From assembly GCF_003264365.1 (NCBI RefSeq), contig NZ_PYAK01000009.1, positions 62,001-126,000 of the forward strand: a stretch of 64,000 nucleotides of DNA, given 5' to 3'. Made by a program: the position numbers and the translations under genes. Source of the stretch: Micromonospora noduli. GTDB taxonomy: Bacteria; Actinomycetota; Actinomycetes; Mycobacteriales; Micromonosporaceae. Shown in pieces: positions 25,257-34,109 of this stretch. The notes beneath the pieces are model-generated. The model had not been told where the DNA came from. It searched no databases and saw only the letters and a list, made by a program, of their open reading frames with translations. Numbering within the stretch: the stretch's first letter is position 1; every line of letters begins with the position of its first letter.

Positions 25257-26225
25257 ATGTCGACCACCCACCATCCCCAGTTCACTGTCCCGTCCACCCG
25301 ACCGATCCCGACGGAGCTGCTCCTGGCCGAGAGCGGCCGCATGCGCCTGCCCGACTGGTGGGCCGTCGAGATGCTCGCCGAGCACCGCGTCCTGACCACC
25401 GCGCAACTCACCGCACTCGGCTTCGCCACCACCACGACGTCGGCCACCCGACGTCTGGCGATCCTCGCCCGCCGCGGCTGGATCGACCGCCTCTGGAACA
25501 CCGGCACCGCGGCCACCGCCGACACCTCGTGGTGCCTCGGCCCGATCGGCACCCAACTCACCCCACTCGACGAAGACCGCGACGTCACACCGGCGCAGGT
25601 GTACCGGGCCCGCGACCGGCTCCGCGAACATGCGGAGCTGCCCGGCCTGCTGCAGGCCAACGACTTCTTCGTCGACCTGGCCACCCACGCGCTCACCGAA
25701 CCCGGGAGTGACCTACGCACCTGGTGGTCACCGCGCACCTGCCGACACGTCACCGCGGCGCGACATGCCGCCTGGCACGGCGAGTACATCCACGACCGCA
25801 ACCGCCACGCGTTCTGGTACCAGCCCGACCCCGGCGAGATCCGTCCCGCCGACCTCGCCGACCACGTCCACGCCTACCGGCGGCTGGCCGAACAAACCGG
25901 CCTGGCGACCCTGCTGTTCCACGCCGCCGACCCGCAGCGCGAGCAGGAACTGCGCCGCTACCTCGAGCGCCGCAACACGCGGCACCTCACCGTCGTCACC
26001 AGCAACCCCGAGCACGGCCACCCGGCCGACCCGGTCTGGCAGCCGATCGGCGAGACACACCGCCTCGCCCTGACCGACCTTCCCCACACCCCCGATCAGT
26101 GGCCGCCCGACACCGTGACCTTCAAGGAGGTACGACCCCGAGCCCCACACCCCATCTACGACCCCGAACGCCCCTACGAAGAATCCGTCGCCAACGGCGA
26201 GTACCACTACCCGCCACGCCCCTGA
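25257..26225 (+). CDS. Replication-relaxation family protein (first copy)
   Basis: A 322-residue protein, ATG at 25257 with GGAGG nine bases upstream. The N-terminal winged-helix part (WWAVEMLAEHRVLTTAQLTA, then LGF, and ATRRLAILARRGWIDRLWN) is the layout of the Replic_Relax family: an HTH testing for replication or relaxation functions on actinobacterial plasmids and integrative elements. The C-terminal half has a FFVDLATHAL segment and nuclease-like strands (YEYDP-type residues are not clear). It probably acts in DNA processing or regulation of element replication or transfer. A strong terminator follows at 26237. Confidence 0.75.
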   Translation: MSTTHHPQFTVPSTRPIPTELLLAESGRMRLPDWWAVEMLAEHRVLTTAQLTALGFATTTTSATRRLAILARRGWIDRLWNTGTAATADTSWCLGPIGTQLTPLDEDRDVTPAQVYRARDRLREHAELPGLLQANDFFVDLATHALTEPGSDLRTWWSPRTCRHVTAARHAAWHGEYIHDRNRHAFWYQPDPGEIRPADLADHVHAYRRLAEQTGLATLLFHAADPQREQELRRYLERRNTRHLTVVTSNPEHGHPADPVWQPIGETHRLALTDLPHTPDQWPPDTVTFKEVRPRAPHPIYDPERPYEESVANGEYHYPPRP

Positions 26226-26236
26226 CCAACCGACCA

Positions 26237-26276
26237 CTGCTCCTCGACCGGCCCACCCGGGCCGGTCGAGGAGCAG
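26237..26276 (+). terminator. Strong hairpin terminator after the first replication-relaxation gene
   Basis: An 18-bp perfect stem (left arm 26237-26254, right arm 26259-26276) with the loop ACCC, starting 12 bases after the stop codon. No T-tract is present, as is common in high-GC actinobacteria. The core reads CCTCGACCGGCCC / GGGCCGGTCGAGG. Confidence 0.75.
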
Positions 26277-26361
26277 ACCGGGGCGACCCACCGAAGCGAT
26301 CCCCCGGTCGCTGTCAGGGGACTGGCGAGGTTGCCGTTCGCTTCGAACCCGAACGGCAACG

Positions 26362-26383
26362 CCTGCGGCTCTCACGCCGCAGG
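26362..26383. terminator. Small second hairpin
   Basis: CCTGCGGC and GCCGCAGG (8-bp stem, 6-base loop TCTCAC), 90 bases beyond the main terminator. It could be a back-up terminator or an mRNA structure. Apart from it and a weak frame at 26592, the 625 bases between the two replication-relaxation genes show nothing recognisable. Confidence 0.4.
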
Positions 26384-26591
26384 TCGCAGCCGCTGTGACC
26401 AACTTCGATCGCGGCGACTGACGCTGCCCGTGTCACCGGAAGTTCGCCATACGCGCGAGACCAGGCAGGTTGGCATGTCCAACCACGCTTGCGTACGGCG
26501 GCTGCGGACCTCCGGTTGCTTCCGCCCGCTGCGGCCGCGCGGGAGCACCAACCTCACACCCACTCGCACCTGCGACCTTGGAGCACCAACG

Positions 26592-26858
26592 ATGATCACC
26601 CCGCACCGCGAACCTCACCAGCGTCACCGGCCCGACTCACACCCACCCTCACCACACCGTCTGGCCGAACCCGTTGTGCCCGGCGCTTCAGCGGTCAGTG
26701 CCGATCTCCGTTCTACCGTCCGTCTTGATCCTGACACCCAACCTGACCCCGCACGGCCGCTCACAGCCCAGGTCAACCCCGCTGTCAGGAGTGTGGGACC
26801 GCTCCAGACAGACCCTCCAGTCTCGGGTCTCTCCCCCAGGGCTTGTGCCCATGGGTAA
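26592..26858 (+). CDS. Possible small Pro/His-rich ORF
   Basis: ATG at 26592 follows CTTGGAGCACCAACG, similar in layout to the ribosome site of the gene at 25257. It encodes 88 residues rich in Pro, His, Arg and Ser without a recognisable domain, and its stop lies just inside the next gene. The composition could be mere high-GC noise. The ribosome site and the coupling-like overlap are the only arguments for it. Confidence 0.25.
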   Translation: MITPHREPHQRHRPDSHPPSPHRLAEPVVPGASAVSADLRSTVRLDPDTQPDPARPLTAQVNPAVRSVGPLQTDPPVSGLSPRACAHG

Positions 26859-27786
26859 ACACCTACCCGCCGCGGACCCGCTGCTACGCCTGCAGGCCAG
26901 CATCACCGCCCGCGACGACCGGCTCCTGGGCTGGCTCTACGACCACGGCGTGCTCACCACCGACCAGATCGCCGCCGCCCTGTTCCCCTCCCTGGACTTC
27001 ACCCAACGCCGCCTCCGCCGCCTCACCGCCCTACGAGCGGTCGACCGGTTCCGACCCAACAAAGCAGACGGAGGCTCCCACCCCTATCACTACGTCCTGG
27101 ACCAACTCGGCTACGACCACGTCCACGCCCAACGCGGACTCCCACGAGGCCGCCGAGACCAAGCCCGCCGACGCAAACACTCCCTCACCCGCCGGCCGGA
27201 CCTGCCGCACCTGCTCGGCGGCAACCAGGTCTTCATCGACCTCGCCGCCCACGCCCGCACCCACCCCGACACCGAACTGGCCCGCTGGCAGCCCGCGTCC
27301 GCCTACCACGAACCCGGCACCCTCTACCGCAAAGGCGCCAACCCGCACCTCATCATCGCCGGAGCGACCGGCTTCCCCCGCCCGGACGGAGCCGGAATAT
27401 GGACCGAGCACGAACGGTCCGTGCCGTTCTTCCTCGAGTACGACACCAGCGGTGAGAACCTGCAGGTCCTCATCGACAAAATCATCAAATACGAGCGGCT
27501 CTACCTCCTGAGCACTTGGGCGTGGCCGGTGCTGTTGCACCTCCCCTCCGCCCGCCGCGAGGCGAACCTGCACCACCGGATCGCCGGCGCCGGCCCGGAG
27601 GCGGCCATCGCCACCACCACCGCCGAACTACGCACCGCACTCGCCGCCAGCCCCGCCCACCAGATCTGGCAACTACCCGGCTGTACCGGCCGTCACCGCC
27701 TCATCGACCTGCCCTACACCGACACCCACCACGACGACCAATACCCCACCCACGACCAGCCCACCCCGGACGAGCGGGCCGCCTAA
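26851..27786 (+). CDS. Replication-relaxation family protein (second copy)
   Basis: A 311-residue protein starting MGKHLPAADPLLRLQASITA. The N-terminal LLGWLYDHGVLTTDQIAAAL, then FPSLDFTQRRLRRLTALRAV, is the winged-helix signature of the Replic_Relax family. The C-terminal part has LLGGNQVFIDLAAHAR and, later, SVPFFLEYDTSGENLQVLID, where E-x-D beside a beta strand looks like a nuclease-type active site. It differs enough from the first copy to be an older paralogue. Start 26851 is chosen from the family N-terminus; the ribosome site is weak. It is the last gene of the mobile-element core before the dpd island. Confidence 0.8.
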   Translation: MGKHLPAADPLLRLQASITARDDRLLGWLYDHGVLTTDQIAAALFPSLDFTQRRLRRLTALRAVDRFRPNKADGGSHPYHYVLDQLGYDHVHAQRGLPRGRRDQARRRKHSLTRRPDLPHLLGGNQVFIDLAAHARTHPDTELARWQPASAYHEPGTLYRKGANPHLIIAGATGFPRPDGAGIWTEHERSVPFFLEYDTSGENLQVLIDKIIKYERLYLLSTWAWPVLLHLPSARREANLHHRIAGAGPEAAIATTTAELRTALAASPAHQIWQLPGCTGRHRLIDLPYTDTHHDDQYPTHDQPTPDERAA

Positions 27787-27809
27787 TGAGGGGGAGCGGA
27801 ACACGCGGC

Positions 27810-27839
27810 GCGTGCGGCGGCCTGCTGGCCGCCGCACGC
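27810..27839 (+). terminator. GC hairpin after the second replication-relaxation gene
   Basis: A 13-bp perfect stem GCGTGCGGCGGCC / GGCCGCCGCACGC around the loop TGCT, 24 bases past the stop. It separates the element core from the dpd island transcription unit. Confidence 0.65.
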
Positions 27840-28236
27840 CGCCGGACCGTGGACGGCCTGCGCCACCGCCTGGACCGTTGGGCATGGCCTGCGCGCCGTA
27901 GTCACGGTCGAGGCGGGCGAGAGCTCCGGACGGGGCACACCAATGTCGCGGAGTGGACTACGAATCCACGCAGCGTAACCGCGTAAACTTCAGCTCGGTG
28001 TTCGGCGGCAGGCTGGTAGTTTCTGCACCTAAGACTCTGGACCTTGGCTTCTGACTTCTCAAGTCCGAGCGCGCTGGGTTGTCGACCATCTCGAACGCCC
28101 AAGCTCAGCCGAGGATTTGTGGGCGGCGGCACTTGATGTTGACGATCCGTTCGGTACCGTAGCAAGCGGTAAACTACATAGCTGTGGTTCGCCATGGGTC
28201 TGCAGTTTCACACGAGCGAGAGATCAGGTCACAAAC
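27840..28236. promoter_or_regulatory. Leader region upstream of the queuosine-type genes
   Basis: About 400 bases without a convincing gene and noticeably less GC-rich than the surroundings from about 27985 on. It must hold the promoter of the que-dpd operon. A TTGACG box at 28138 is a possible -35 element, but a matching -10 is not clear. I see no preQ1 riboswitch pattern that I can defend, although preQ0 control here would make sense. A tRNA-like anticodon stem-loop at 27953-27969 lacks the other arms. Confidence 0.35.
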
Positions 28237-28938
28237 ATGGCGCAGCGCAAGGCGGTAGTCCTCCTGAGCGGCGGCTTGGACTCGGCGACGGTGCTGGCGA
28301 TCGCCCGGAACGAAGGGTACGAGACCTTCGCGCTGAGCTTCAGGTACGGACAACGCCACACGGTCGAGTTGCAGGCGGCAGAGCGCGTCGCCGCCGCACT
28401 GGGAGCGACCAAGCATGTGGTAGCCGACATTGACCTGCGGGTCTTCGGTGGATCGGCGCTCACCGACGCGTCGATCGCGGTACCGCATCACGACAGCGTT
28501 GACGACCTCTCGGCCGATGACATTCCCGTCACCTATGTCCCAGCACGCAACACGATCTTCTTGTCGTTCGCCCTGGCATGGGCCGAGACGCTTGACGCGT
28601 CGGACGTTTTCATTGGGGTCAGCGCACTCGACTACAGCGGCTACCCGGACTGCCGCCCGGAGTACATCAAGGCCTACGAGGAGATGGCGAACCTGGCTAC
28701 TAGGGCTGGGGTCGAGGGCCGCCAGAGACTGAAGATCCACACTCCTCTGATTCAGTTGACCAAGGCAGACACCATCCGGCGAGGCCTCGAACTAAATGTG
28801 GACTACGCCCTCACCCACAGTTGCTACGACCCGGTCGACGACCGCGCCTGCGGCACGTGCGACTCGTGCCTCCTCCGCAACCGCGGCTTTGCCGAGCTGG
28901 GAATGACCGATCCGGCTTTGACGACGTCACAGAGCTGA
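28237..28938 (+). CDS. queC: 7-cyano-7-deazaguanine (preQ0) synthase QueC
   Basis: A 233-residue ATP-pyrophosphatase that turns 7-carboxy-7-deazaguanine into preQ0 with ammonia and ATP. The PP-loop SGGLDS is at residues 11-16, FRYGQRH follows, and the zinc site near the C-terminus is C196, C205, C208 and C211 ([16 protein letters not shown]). Length is normal for the family. Start 28237 is chosen from the conserved N-terminus; the frame extends upstream without gene character. It is the first gene of the dpd island. In this setting it supplies the base for DNA modification rather than (or in addition to) tRNA queuosine. Confidence 0.96.
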   Translation: MAQRKAVVLLSGGLDSATVLAIARNEGYETFALSFRYGQRHTVELQAAERVAAALGATKHVVADIDLRVFGGSALTDASIAVPHHDSVDDLSADDIPVTYVPARNTIFLSFALAWAETLDASDVFIGVSALDYSGYPDCRPEYIKAYEEMANLATRAGVEGRQRLKIHTPLIQLTKADTIRRGLELNVDYALTHSCYDPVDDRACGTCDSCLLRNRGFAELGMTDPALTTSQS

Positions 28939-28946
28939 ACAGGGCT

Positions 28947-29585
28947 ATGTACAAGATCAAGGAGATCTTTTACACCCTGCAGGGTGAAGGCAGCCACGCT
29001 GGTCGACCCGCAGTCTTCTGCCGGTTCGCGTCCTGCAACCTGTGGACCGGACGGGAGACCGACCGGCACCGCGCGATCTGCCAGTTCTGTGACACCGATT
29101 TCGTCGGCACTGACGGGCCTGGCGGGGGCCGTTTCGCCAGCGCCGCGGACCTCGCGATAGCGGTGGCCAAGACATGGCAGGGCCTGCCGCACTCCCGTAG
29201 CAAGCCCTACGTGGTGTGCACCGGCGGGGAGCCGTTGCTGCAACTCGACGATGACGCCGTGGCGGCGCTGCACGCCGAGGGCTTCGAGGTTGCGGTGGAA
29301 ACTAACGGCACCAAACCGGCGCCCGCTGGCCTCGACTGGATCTGTGTCAGTCCCAAGGCCGGCGCCGATCTGGTGTTGACCGCTGGCGATGAACTGAAGC
29401 TCGTCTATCCCCAGCCCGCCGCGATGCCTGAGCTTTTCGAGGACCTCGCGTTCACGTTCATGCGGTTGCAGCCGATGGACGGCCCAGAGCAGGAGGCCAA
29501 CACCCGCGCGGCGGTGGCCTACTGCCTGGCTCACCCGCAGTGGCAACTGAGCCTGCAGACCCACAAGTACTTAGGAATAGCCTGA
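28947..29585 (+). CDS. queE: 7-carboxy-7-deazaguanine synthase QueE
   Basis: A 212-residue radical-SAM enzyme that contracts 6-carboxytetrahydropterin to CDG. The cluster cysteines are C30, C45 and C48 with 14 residues between the first two, the QueE-specific CX14CX2C variant. The N-terminal [17 protein letters not shown] and the later [11 protein letters not shown] are family hallmarks. It starts 8 bases after queC and its stop shares one base with the queD start. The longer frame to 28821 is a shadow of queC. Confidence 0.96.
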   Translation: MYKIKEIFYTLQGEGSHAGRPAVFCRFASCNLWTGRETDRHRAICQFCDTDFVGTDGPGGGRFASAADLAIAVAKTWQGLPHSRSKPYVVCTGGEPLLQLDDDAVAALHAEGFEVAVETNGTKPAPAGLDWICVSPKAGADLVLTAGDELKLVYPQPAAMPELFEDLAFTFMRLQPMDGPEQEANTRAAVAYCLAHPQWQLSLQTHKYLGIA

Positions 29586-29941
29586 TGGAGATTTACCGCG
29601 AGTTCACCTTCGAGGCCGCCCACCGGCTTCCTCGCGTGCCCGACGGGCACAAGTGTGCCCGCCTCCACGGCCACTCCTACAACGTGCAGGTACACGTCCG
29701 CGGGGACGTCGATCCGGCGACGGGCTGGGTGATGGACTTCGCCGAGATCAAGAAGGCGTTCCGCCCACTGCACGACCAACTCGACCACTACTACCTCAAC
29801 GATGTCCCCGGGTTGGACAACCCCACCAGCGAAAACCTTGCACGCTGGATCTGGGAACGACTCATCGATCAACTGCCGCTGTCAGAGATCCTCGTCCGGG
29901 AAACCTGCACGTCAGGCTGCGTCTACCGAGGCGACGCATGA
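29585..29941 (+). CDS. queD: 6-carboxy-5,6,7,8-tetrahydropterin synthase QueD
   Basis: A 118-residue protein of the 6-pyruvoyl-tetrahydropterin synthase fold, converting dihydroneopterin triphosphate to CPH4. The zinc ligands His13, His28 and His30 and the catalytic Cys24 are seen in [20 protein letters not shown], then H. The late [13 protein letters not shown] and [11 protein letters not shown] complete the active site. Its ATG overlaps the queE stop (TGATG), and folE2 begins before its own stop, so the biosynthetic genes are translationally coupled. Confidence 0.95.
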   Translation: MEIYREFTFEAAHRLPRVPDGHKCARLHGHSYNVQVHVRGDVDPATGWVMDFAEIKKAFRPLHDQLDHYYLNDVPGLDNPTSENLARWIWERLIDQLPLSEILVRETCTSGCVYRGDA

Positions 29942-30777
29942 CGATCAGTGAGATCAGGGGCGACAGCTTGCAAGACGTTCAGGCCCTGCCGGACACTCGG
30001 GGCATCGCCCTCGACGAGGTCGGTGTCGAGGGCCTTCGCTACCCCCTGCTCATCTCCGACGCGCGTGGCAACAAACGCGAGACCGTCGCGACAGTCACCA
30101 TGTCGGTGAGCCTCGCCGACCACGTCAAAGGCGCCCACCTGAGCCGCTTCGTCGACGTGCTGCACACCTGGCGCGACCGACTCAGCAGCCAAGCCGTCAC
30201 CTTGATGGCCGACGACCTGCGCCAACGCATGGGCTGTGCCACCGCCCGCGTCGCTCTCACCTTCCCGTACTTCCTGGAACGCCTCGCCCCAGTCACCGGC
30301 ATCGCCTCGTTCATGGACTACACCTGCACCCTGACCGCCGCCGCCAGCGACCGTGGGGACGAGGTGGTGCTCGCCGTGAAGGTGCCGGTCACCAGCGTGT
30401 GCCCGTGCAGCAAAGCGATCAGCGACCGCGGCGCCCACAACCAACGCGGCTGGGTCACCATCGACGCCCGCCCACACACCCCCGCCACCGGCCTGTGGTT
30501 CGACCACCTCATCGACATCGCCGAGGCAGCTGGATCATCGCCGGTGTACGCGCTACTCAAACGTCCGGACGAACGCCACGTGACCATGGCCGGCTACGAC
30601 AACCCCGTCTTCGTTGAGGACATGATCCGCACCGTTGCCGGGGCACTGGACCACGACGTCCGCATCGCCGAGTACCGGATCCGCGTGGTCAACGACGAAA
30701 GCATCCACAACCACGCCGCCTACGCGCAGATCCCCTGGACGCTGACCGCAACGACTCGGGACTCCACCGATGGCTAG
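29938..30777 (+). CDS. folE2: GTP cyclohydrolase FolE2 (type IB)
   Basis: A 279-residue enzyme that opens the deazaguanine pathway by converting GTP to dihydroneopterin triphosphate. The active-site block [20 protein letters not shown], with C155, C157 and His167, is the GCYH-IB signature. The metal flexibility of this class (zinc or manganese) would keep the pathway running under zinc limitation. Having its own cyclohydrolase makes the island self-sufficient for preQ0 from GTP. It overlaps queD and the next gene by 4-8 bases. Confidence 0.95.
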   Translation: MTISEIRGDSLQDVQALPDTRGIALDEVGVEGLRYPLLISDARGNKRETVATVTMSVSLADHVKGAHLSRFVDVLHTWRDRLSSQAVTLMADDLRQRMGCATARVALTFPYFLERLAPVTGIASFMDYTCTLTAAASDRGDEVVLAVKVPVTSVCPCSKAISDRGAHNQRGWVTIDARPHTPATGLWFDHLIDIAEAAGSSPVYALLKRPDERHVTMAGYDNPVFVEDMIRTVAGALDHDVRIAEYRIRVVNDESIHNHAAYAQIPWTLTATTRDSTDG

Positions 30778-31729
30778 CAGCGGTCACTCCGGCCCGGCCA
30801 ACGTGCACGTTGTGGTCACCTGCAGCAACCGGAAACGACACACAGTGCCAGACCGGTTACGTGTGGGTAACCTCCATGAAAGCAGTCCAGGTCAGCGGTT
30901 CGCCACCTGGACAGACCGACTGTTGACCAGTTCTGCCAGCAGGTTCCCTGCCGTTGATCTGTACGCCGGTGAGCATTGGCAGATTGCCCGGACCCTGCCC
31001 GACCAGATCGCACCGCGGGCCGCGACGTTATGGGTCTGCTCAGCAGGCTACGGGCTCATCGCCGCATCGGCGGCGATCCGACCGTATGCGGCAACGTTCG
31101 CCTCGGGCGGGGTCGATTCGGTCGGTGAGGATAAATCCGCCGCCCGCGACTGGTGGACAAGGCTGACCGAGTGGCCTGGCCCTGACGCAGACCAACCGCG
31201 GTCATTCGCGGACCTAGCCCGTCGTGATCCACACGCCACGATCATCGCGGTGCTCTCTGACGCCTACCAGCGAGCCTGCGCCACGGACGTCACCGTTGCG
31301 GCCAGTCTGTTGCACGACAACCAGCAACTATCCGTTGTCGGGCCATCCACTAATGACCTTGAAGACCTCGTCGTACCGGTGACCGCCAGGCTGCAACCTC
31401 ACCTCGGCGGCAGCCTGCTATCGCTCAACGCCCGCGTCGCAGCGTTCCTGCTGCGCTCGTCGGTCGATGACGATCACGACCTACGGCGCGAACGACTGCG
31501 CGAGCGTGTGGAACAGACAACGCAAGCAACGCCGGTTCCCGCAACTCGCACCGCTGGACAGCGTCTTACCGACGAAGAGGTGCGCGCCTTCATCCGTGGG
31601 CATGCGGGCGAACGGGCAACCACCGCGACGGGCTTGCTGCGACGCCTTCGCCTGTCAGGACGGTCATGTGAGCAGGCCCGCTTCGGGCAACTCTTCGCCG
31701 AGGTAATGGCATGGAGGGCGCGCCCCTGA
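30770..31729 (+). CDS. CSxxK-motif protein of the dpd island (DUF6884-like; DpdC candidate)
   Basis: A 319-residue protein. Near the N-terminus it has VHVVVTCSNRKRHTVP, later AVDLYAGEHWQIARTL and LWVCSAGYGLIAASAAIRPY, then AATF. A C-S-x-x-K start, a DLY-x-G segment and an SAxYGL...PY block resemble DUF6884/YaaA-like and archaeosine-synthase C-terminal folds. A helical tail of about 100 residues follows. In the known system dpdC is needed to convert dPreQ0 into the 7-amido form (dADG). This gene sits between folE2 and dpdB-dpdA, so it is the best candidate for a second modification step, but the equation with DpdC is inference. Both ends overlap neighbours. Confidence 0.55.
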   Translation: MASSGHSGPANVHVVVTCSNRKRHTVPDRLRVGNLHESSPGQRFATWTDRLLTSSASRFPAVDLYAGEHWQIARTLPDQIAPRAATLWVCSAGYGLIAASAAIRPYAATFASGGVDSVGEDKSAARDWWTRLTEWPGPDADQPRSFADLARRDPHATIIAVLSDAYQRACATDVTVAASLLHDNQQLSVVGPSTNDLEDLVVPVTARLQPHLGGSLLSLNARVAAFLLRSSVDDDHDLRRERLRERVEQTTQATPVPATRTAGQRLTDEEVRAFIRGHAGERATTATGLLRRLRLSGRSCEQARFGQLFAEVMAWRARP

Positions 31730-32871
31730 TGCCTGCCTCACCGCCTCCCAACAGCATGGTCCGTCGGGCCTTGTGCATCGCGCAGAGCACCGAATATCCC
31801 CTCTATGTCTTCACCCTCCGGGCCGAGGAGATTTTGCAGGTCGCAGACATCTCCCGGGTCAGTCGTGACCATGCCGGCAAGCTCATCGGCTATCAACGCC
31901 CTGAGGTGCGCAAACATATCCAGGAGATCGTCGAGTACCTCAACAGCGACGCTGCGGTCTTCCCCAACCCGATCATCATGGCGTTGTCGTCGAGAGTGCA
32001 CTTCAAGAAGATCCGCGGCGACCGGCTCCCAGGAGATGAGCTCGGCATTACCGGCACGCTCACCATCCCCATGGCGGAAAACGGTCGGCCGAAACCCGCG
32101 TGGATCGTCGACGGGCAGCAACGCGCGGTGGCGCTGTCCCGCACGCGGCGCAAAGACTTCCCCGTCCCAATCACCGCGTTCGTCGCCGACGCCGTGAAGG
32201 TCCAACGCGATCAGTTCCTGCGCATCAACAACACCCGGCCGTTGCCACGCGGCTTGGTGACGGAGTTGCTCCCGGCGGTCGACAGCCCACTGCCGACGCG
32301 GCTGGCCATTCGCCGGGCTCCGTCGGAGCTATGCGACGTGCTCAACACCGACGAACGCTCACCGCTGCGTGGGATGATCAAACGGGCGTCGACGGACAAG
32401 TCGCAGACCGCTCTCGCGGTGATCACCGACACAGGGTTCGTCGAACTGATCAAAGAAAGTTTGACATCGGCCGGGTGCCTGTTCCCGTATCGGGACGTGG
32501 GCCGCAACGAGACCGACTTCGACGGCGTCCTGCACGCCCTCTACACCTACTGGGGTGCCGTGCGGGACACCTTCCCCGACGCCTGGGGGAAACCGGCCGC
32601 CAAGAGTCGGTTGATGCACGGCGCAGGGATACGCGCCATGGGTCACCTCATGGGCCGGGTGCTCGGCATCGTCGATCCCCGCGCAGCGGACGCGCCTCGC
32701 CTGATCCGCGAGCACCTTGCGTTGATCGCCCCGTACTGTCGCTGGACTTCGGGCACCTGGGACGAGCTCAACATGCGGTGGAACGAGGTCGAGAACACCC
32801 CCCGCGACATCCAGGCATTGTCCAACTACCTCATCCGGGTGCACCGCAACGCCCAGGCGGAGCAGCGATGA
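31729..32871 (+). CDS. dpdB: DpdB-like DGQHR-domain protein (first copy)
   Basis: A 380-residue ParB/DndB-like protein with IVDGQQR at residues 126-132, the variant of the DGQHR motif. It also has GYQRPEVRKHIQEIVEYL, INNTRPLPRGLVTELLP and FPDAWGKPAAKSRLMHGAGI. In Salmonella the corresponding protein is required with DpdA to place preQ0 in DNA and has ATPase character. It overlaps the CSxxK gene (TGATG) and dpdA (ATGA). A second, clearly related protein follows dpdA, so the island has two versions. This one lacks an obvious N-terminal extension. Confidence 0.88.
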   Translation: MPASPPPNSMVRRALCIAQSTEYPLYVFTLRAEEILQVADISRVSRDHAGKLIGYQRPEVRKHIQEIVEYLNSDAAVFPNPIIMALSSRVHFKKIRGDRLPGDELGITGTLTIPMAENGRPKPAWIVDGQQRAVALSRTRRKDFPVPITAFVADAVKVQRDQFLRINNTRPLPRGLVTELLPAVDSPLPTRLAIRRAPSELCDVLNTDERSPLRGMIKRASTDKSQTALAVITDTGFVELIKESLTSAGCLFPYRDVGRNETDFDGVLHALYTYWGAVRDTFPDAWGKPAAKSRLMHGAGIRAMGHLMGRVLGIVDPRAADAPRLIREHLALIAPYCRWTSGTWDELNMRWNEVENTPRDIQALSNYLIRVHRNAQAEQR

Positions 32872-34109
32872 AATTCTTCTTTCCTGACAGCCAGGACCAG
32901 GTCGATCCGAGCTTCGACTTCATCACCGAAGAACGGGACCCGTTCCGTGTCCGGCAACGCGACGACCTGTACGCGCACGAGGTCCTGACCCAAGCGCCGT
33001 TCGACGGGCTGCTGGTGTCCAAGGCCATCGTGGACGGTCTGGCCAGCGGCACCACGGGCAAGTACACCGGAGCACAACGCCACCGCCTCTATCGTGAAGG
33101 CGCCGCCAAGTTCTTCCGGCTCGACAACGGCCATACCCCTTTGGAGATCATGGGCGATTGCGGTGCCTTCTCCTACGTCGCCGAAGAATGGCCGCCGTAC
33201 AGCGTTGATGAAGTCATCGATTTCTACGACGGATGCGGCTTCAACTACGGCATCGCCGTCGACCACGTGATCTTTCAGTACGAGCCCGCTACGTCACGCG
33301 ACGATCCCAAGGCACAGGAATGGGTCCGCCGCCAGAAGATCACACTCGATTTGGCCCAGGAGTTCTGGGATCGGTGCGACGCCCGCAACGTCAGCTTCGC
33401 ACCTGTCGGCGTTGCCCAGGGCTGGAGCCCGCAGTCCTACGCGGACGCGATCGCGGAACTGCAGCGCATCGGCTACACCCGCATCGCGCTCGGCGGTATG
33501 GTGCCGCTGAAGACCAATGAAATCCTCGCCTGCCTACGAGCGATCGACCAGGTCCGAGAGCACTCCACCGAACTGCACCTTCTCGGTGTTAGCCGCGTCG
33601 ACGACGTGCCGACGTTCGTTAGCCACGGCGTCACCAGCTTCGACAGCACCTCACCGTTCCGCCAGGCATTCAAGGATGACCGGGACAACTACTACACCCC
33701 CACCCGCACCCACGTCGCCCTGCGCGTTCCGCAGGTGGACGGCAACGCGAAGCTCAAGGCCCGGATCCGCTCCGGCGAGATCGGCCAAGGCGAGGCGATG
33801 GCGCTCGAGCGGACCGCCCTCACCCTTCTGCGCGAGTACGACGCTGACAAGACTGACCTCGAGCCGGTGCTGGAGGCGCTGGTCGCCTACAGTGCGCTGT
33901 GGAACGGCGGCAAGTCCGACCGCAGCGAGCAGTACCGTGCGACGTTGGCAGCTCGGCCGTGGCGCGACTGTCGATGCGATCTCTGTGTCGCCGTCGGGAT
34001 TGAGATCGTCGTGTTTCGGGGCTCCGAGCGCAACAAACGGCGCGGATTCCACAACCTGTACGTGTTCGAACAGCGTCTCCGCGCACAACGAGGAAGGACA
34101 ACCGCGTGA
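32868..34109 (+). CDS. dpdA: DpdA, TGT-like DNA-guanine transglycosylase
   Basis: A 413-residue paralogue of tRNA-guanine transglycosylase that exchanges guanine in DNA for preQ0. Visible features: MGDCGAFSYV (residues 95-104, Asp97 equivalent to the base-binding/catalytic Asp), YGIAVDHVIF (Asp132, nucleophile position), LGGMVPLKTNEI (the GG-L-x-x-G substrate loop equivalent) and the C-terminal zinc site C368, C370, C373 and His395 (CRCDLC...GFHN). ATG at 32868 overlaps dpdB by 4 nt and has its own methionine-rich natural N-terminus; the frame reading through from 32100 is the shadow of dpdB. It is the defining enzyme of the system. Confidence 0.93.
   Translation: MKFFFPDSQDQVDPSFDFITEERDPFRVRQRDDLYAHEVLTQAPFDGLLVSKAIVDGLASGTTGKYTGAQRHRLYREGAAKFFRLDNGHTPLEIMGDCGAFSYVAEEWPPYSVDEVIDFYDGCGFNYGIAVDHVIFQYEPATSRDDPKAQEWVRRQKITLDLAQEFWDRCDARNVSFAPVGVAQGWSPQSYADAIAELQRIGYTRIALGGMVPLKTNEILACLRAIDQVREHSTELHLLGVSRVDDVPTFVSHGVTSFDSTSPFRQAFKDDRDNYYTPTRTHVALRVPQVDGNAKLKARIRSGEIGQGEAMALERTALTLLREYDADKTDLEPVLEALVAYSALWNGGKSDRSEQYRATLAARPWRDCRCDLCVAVGIEIVVFRGSERNKRRGFHNLYVFEQRLRAQRGRTTA

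Noticed and set aside
23963-25801. 612-residue antisense open frame across the sigma-like gene, iterons and first replication-relaxation gene
   Set aside because: It crosses obvious non-coding repeats and carries no conserved motif; high-GC DNA often leaves such long open frames.
27953-27969. tRNA-Arg(ACG)-like anticodon stem-loop (GTGGA-CTACGAA-TCCAC) between the element core and queC, a possible attachment-site remnant
   Set aside because: No acceptor stem, D-arm or T-arm can be drawn around it, and no matching copy was found near the integrase end, so it is probably a coincidence.
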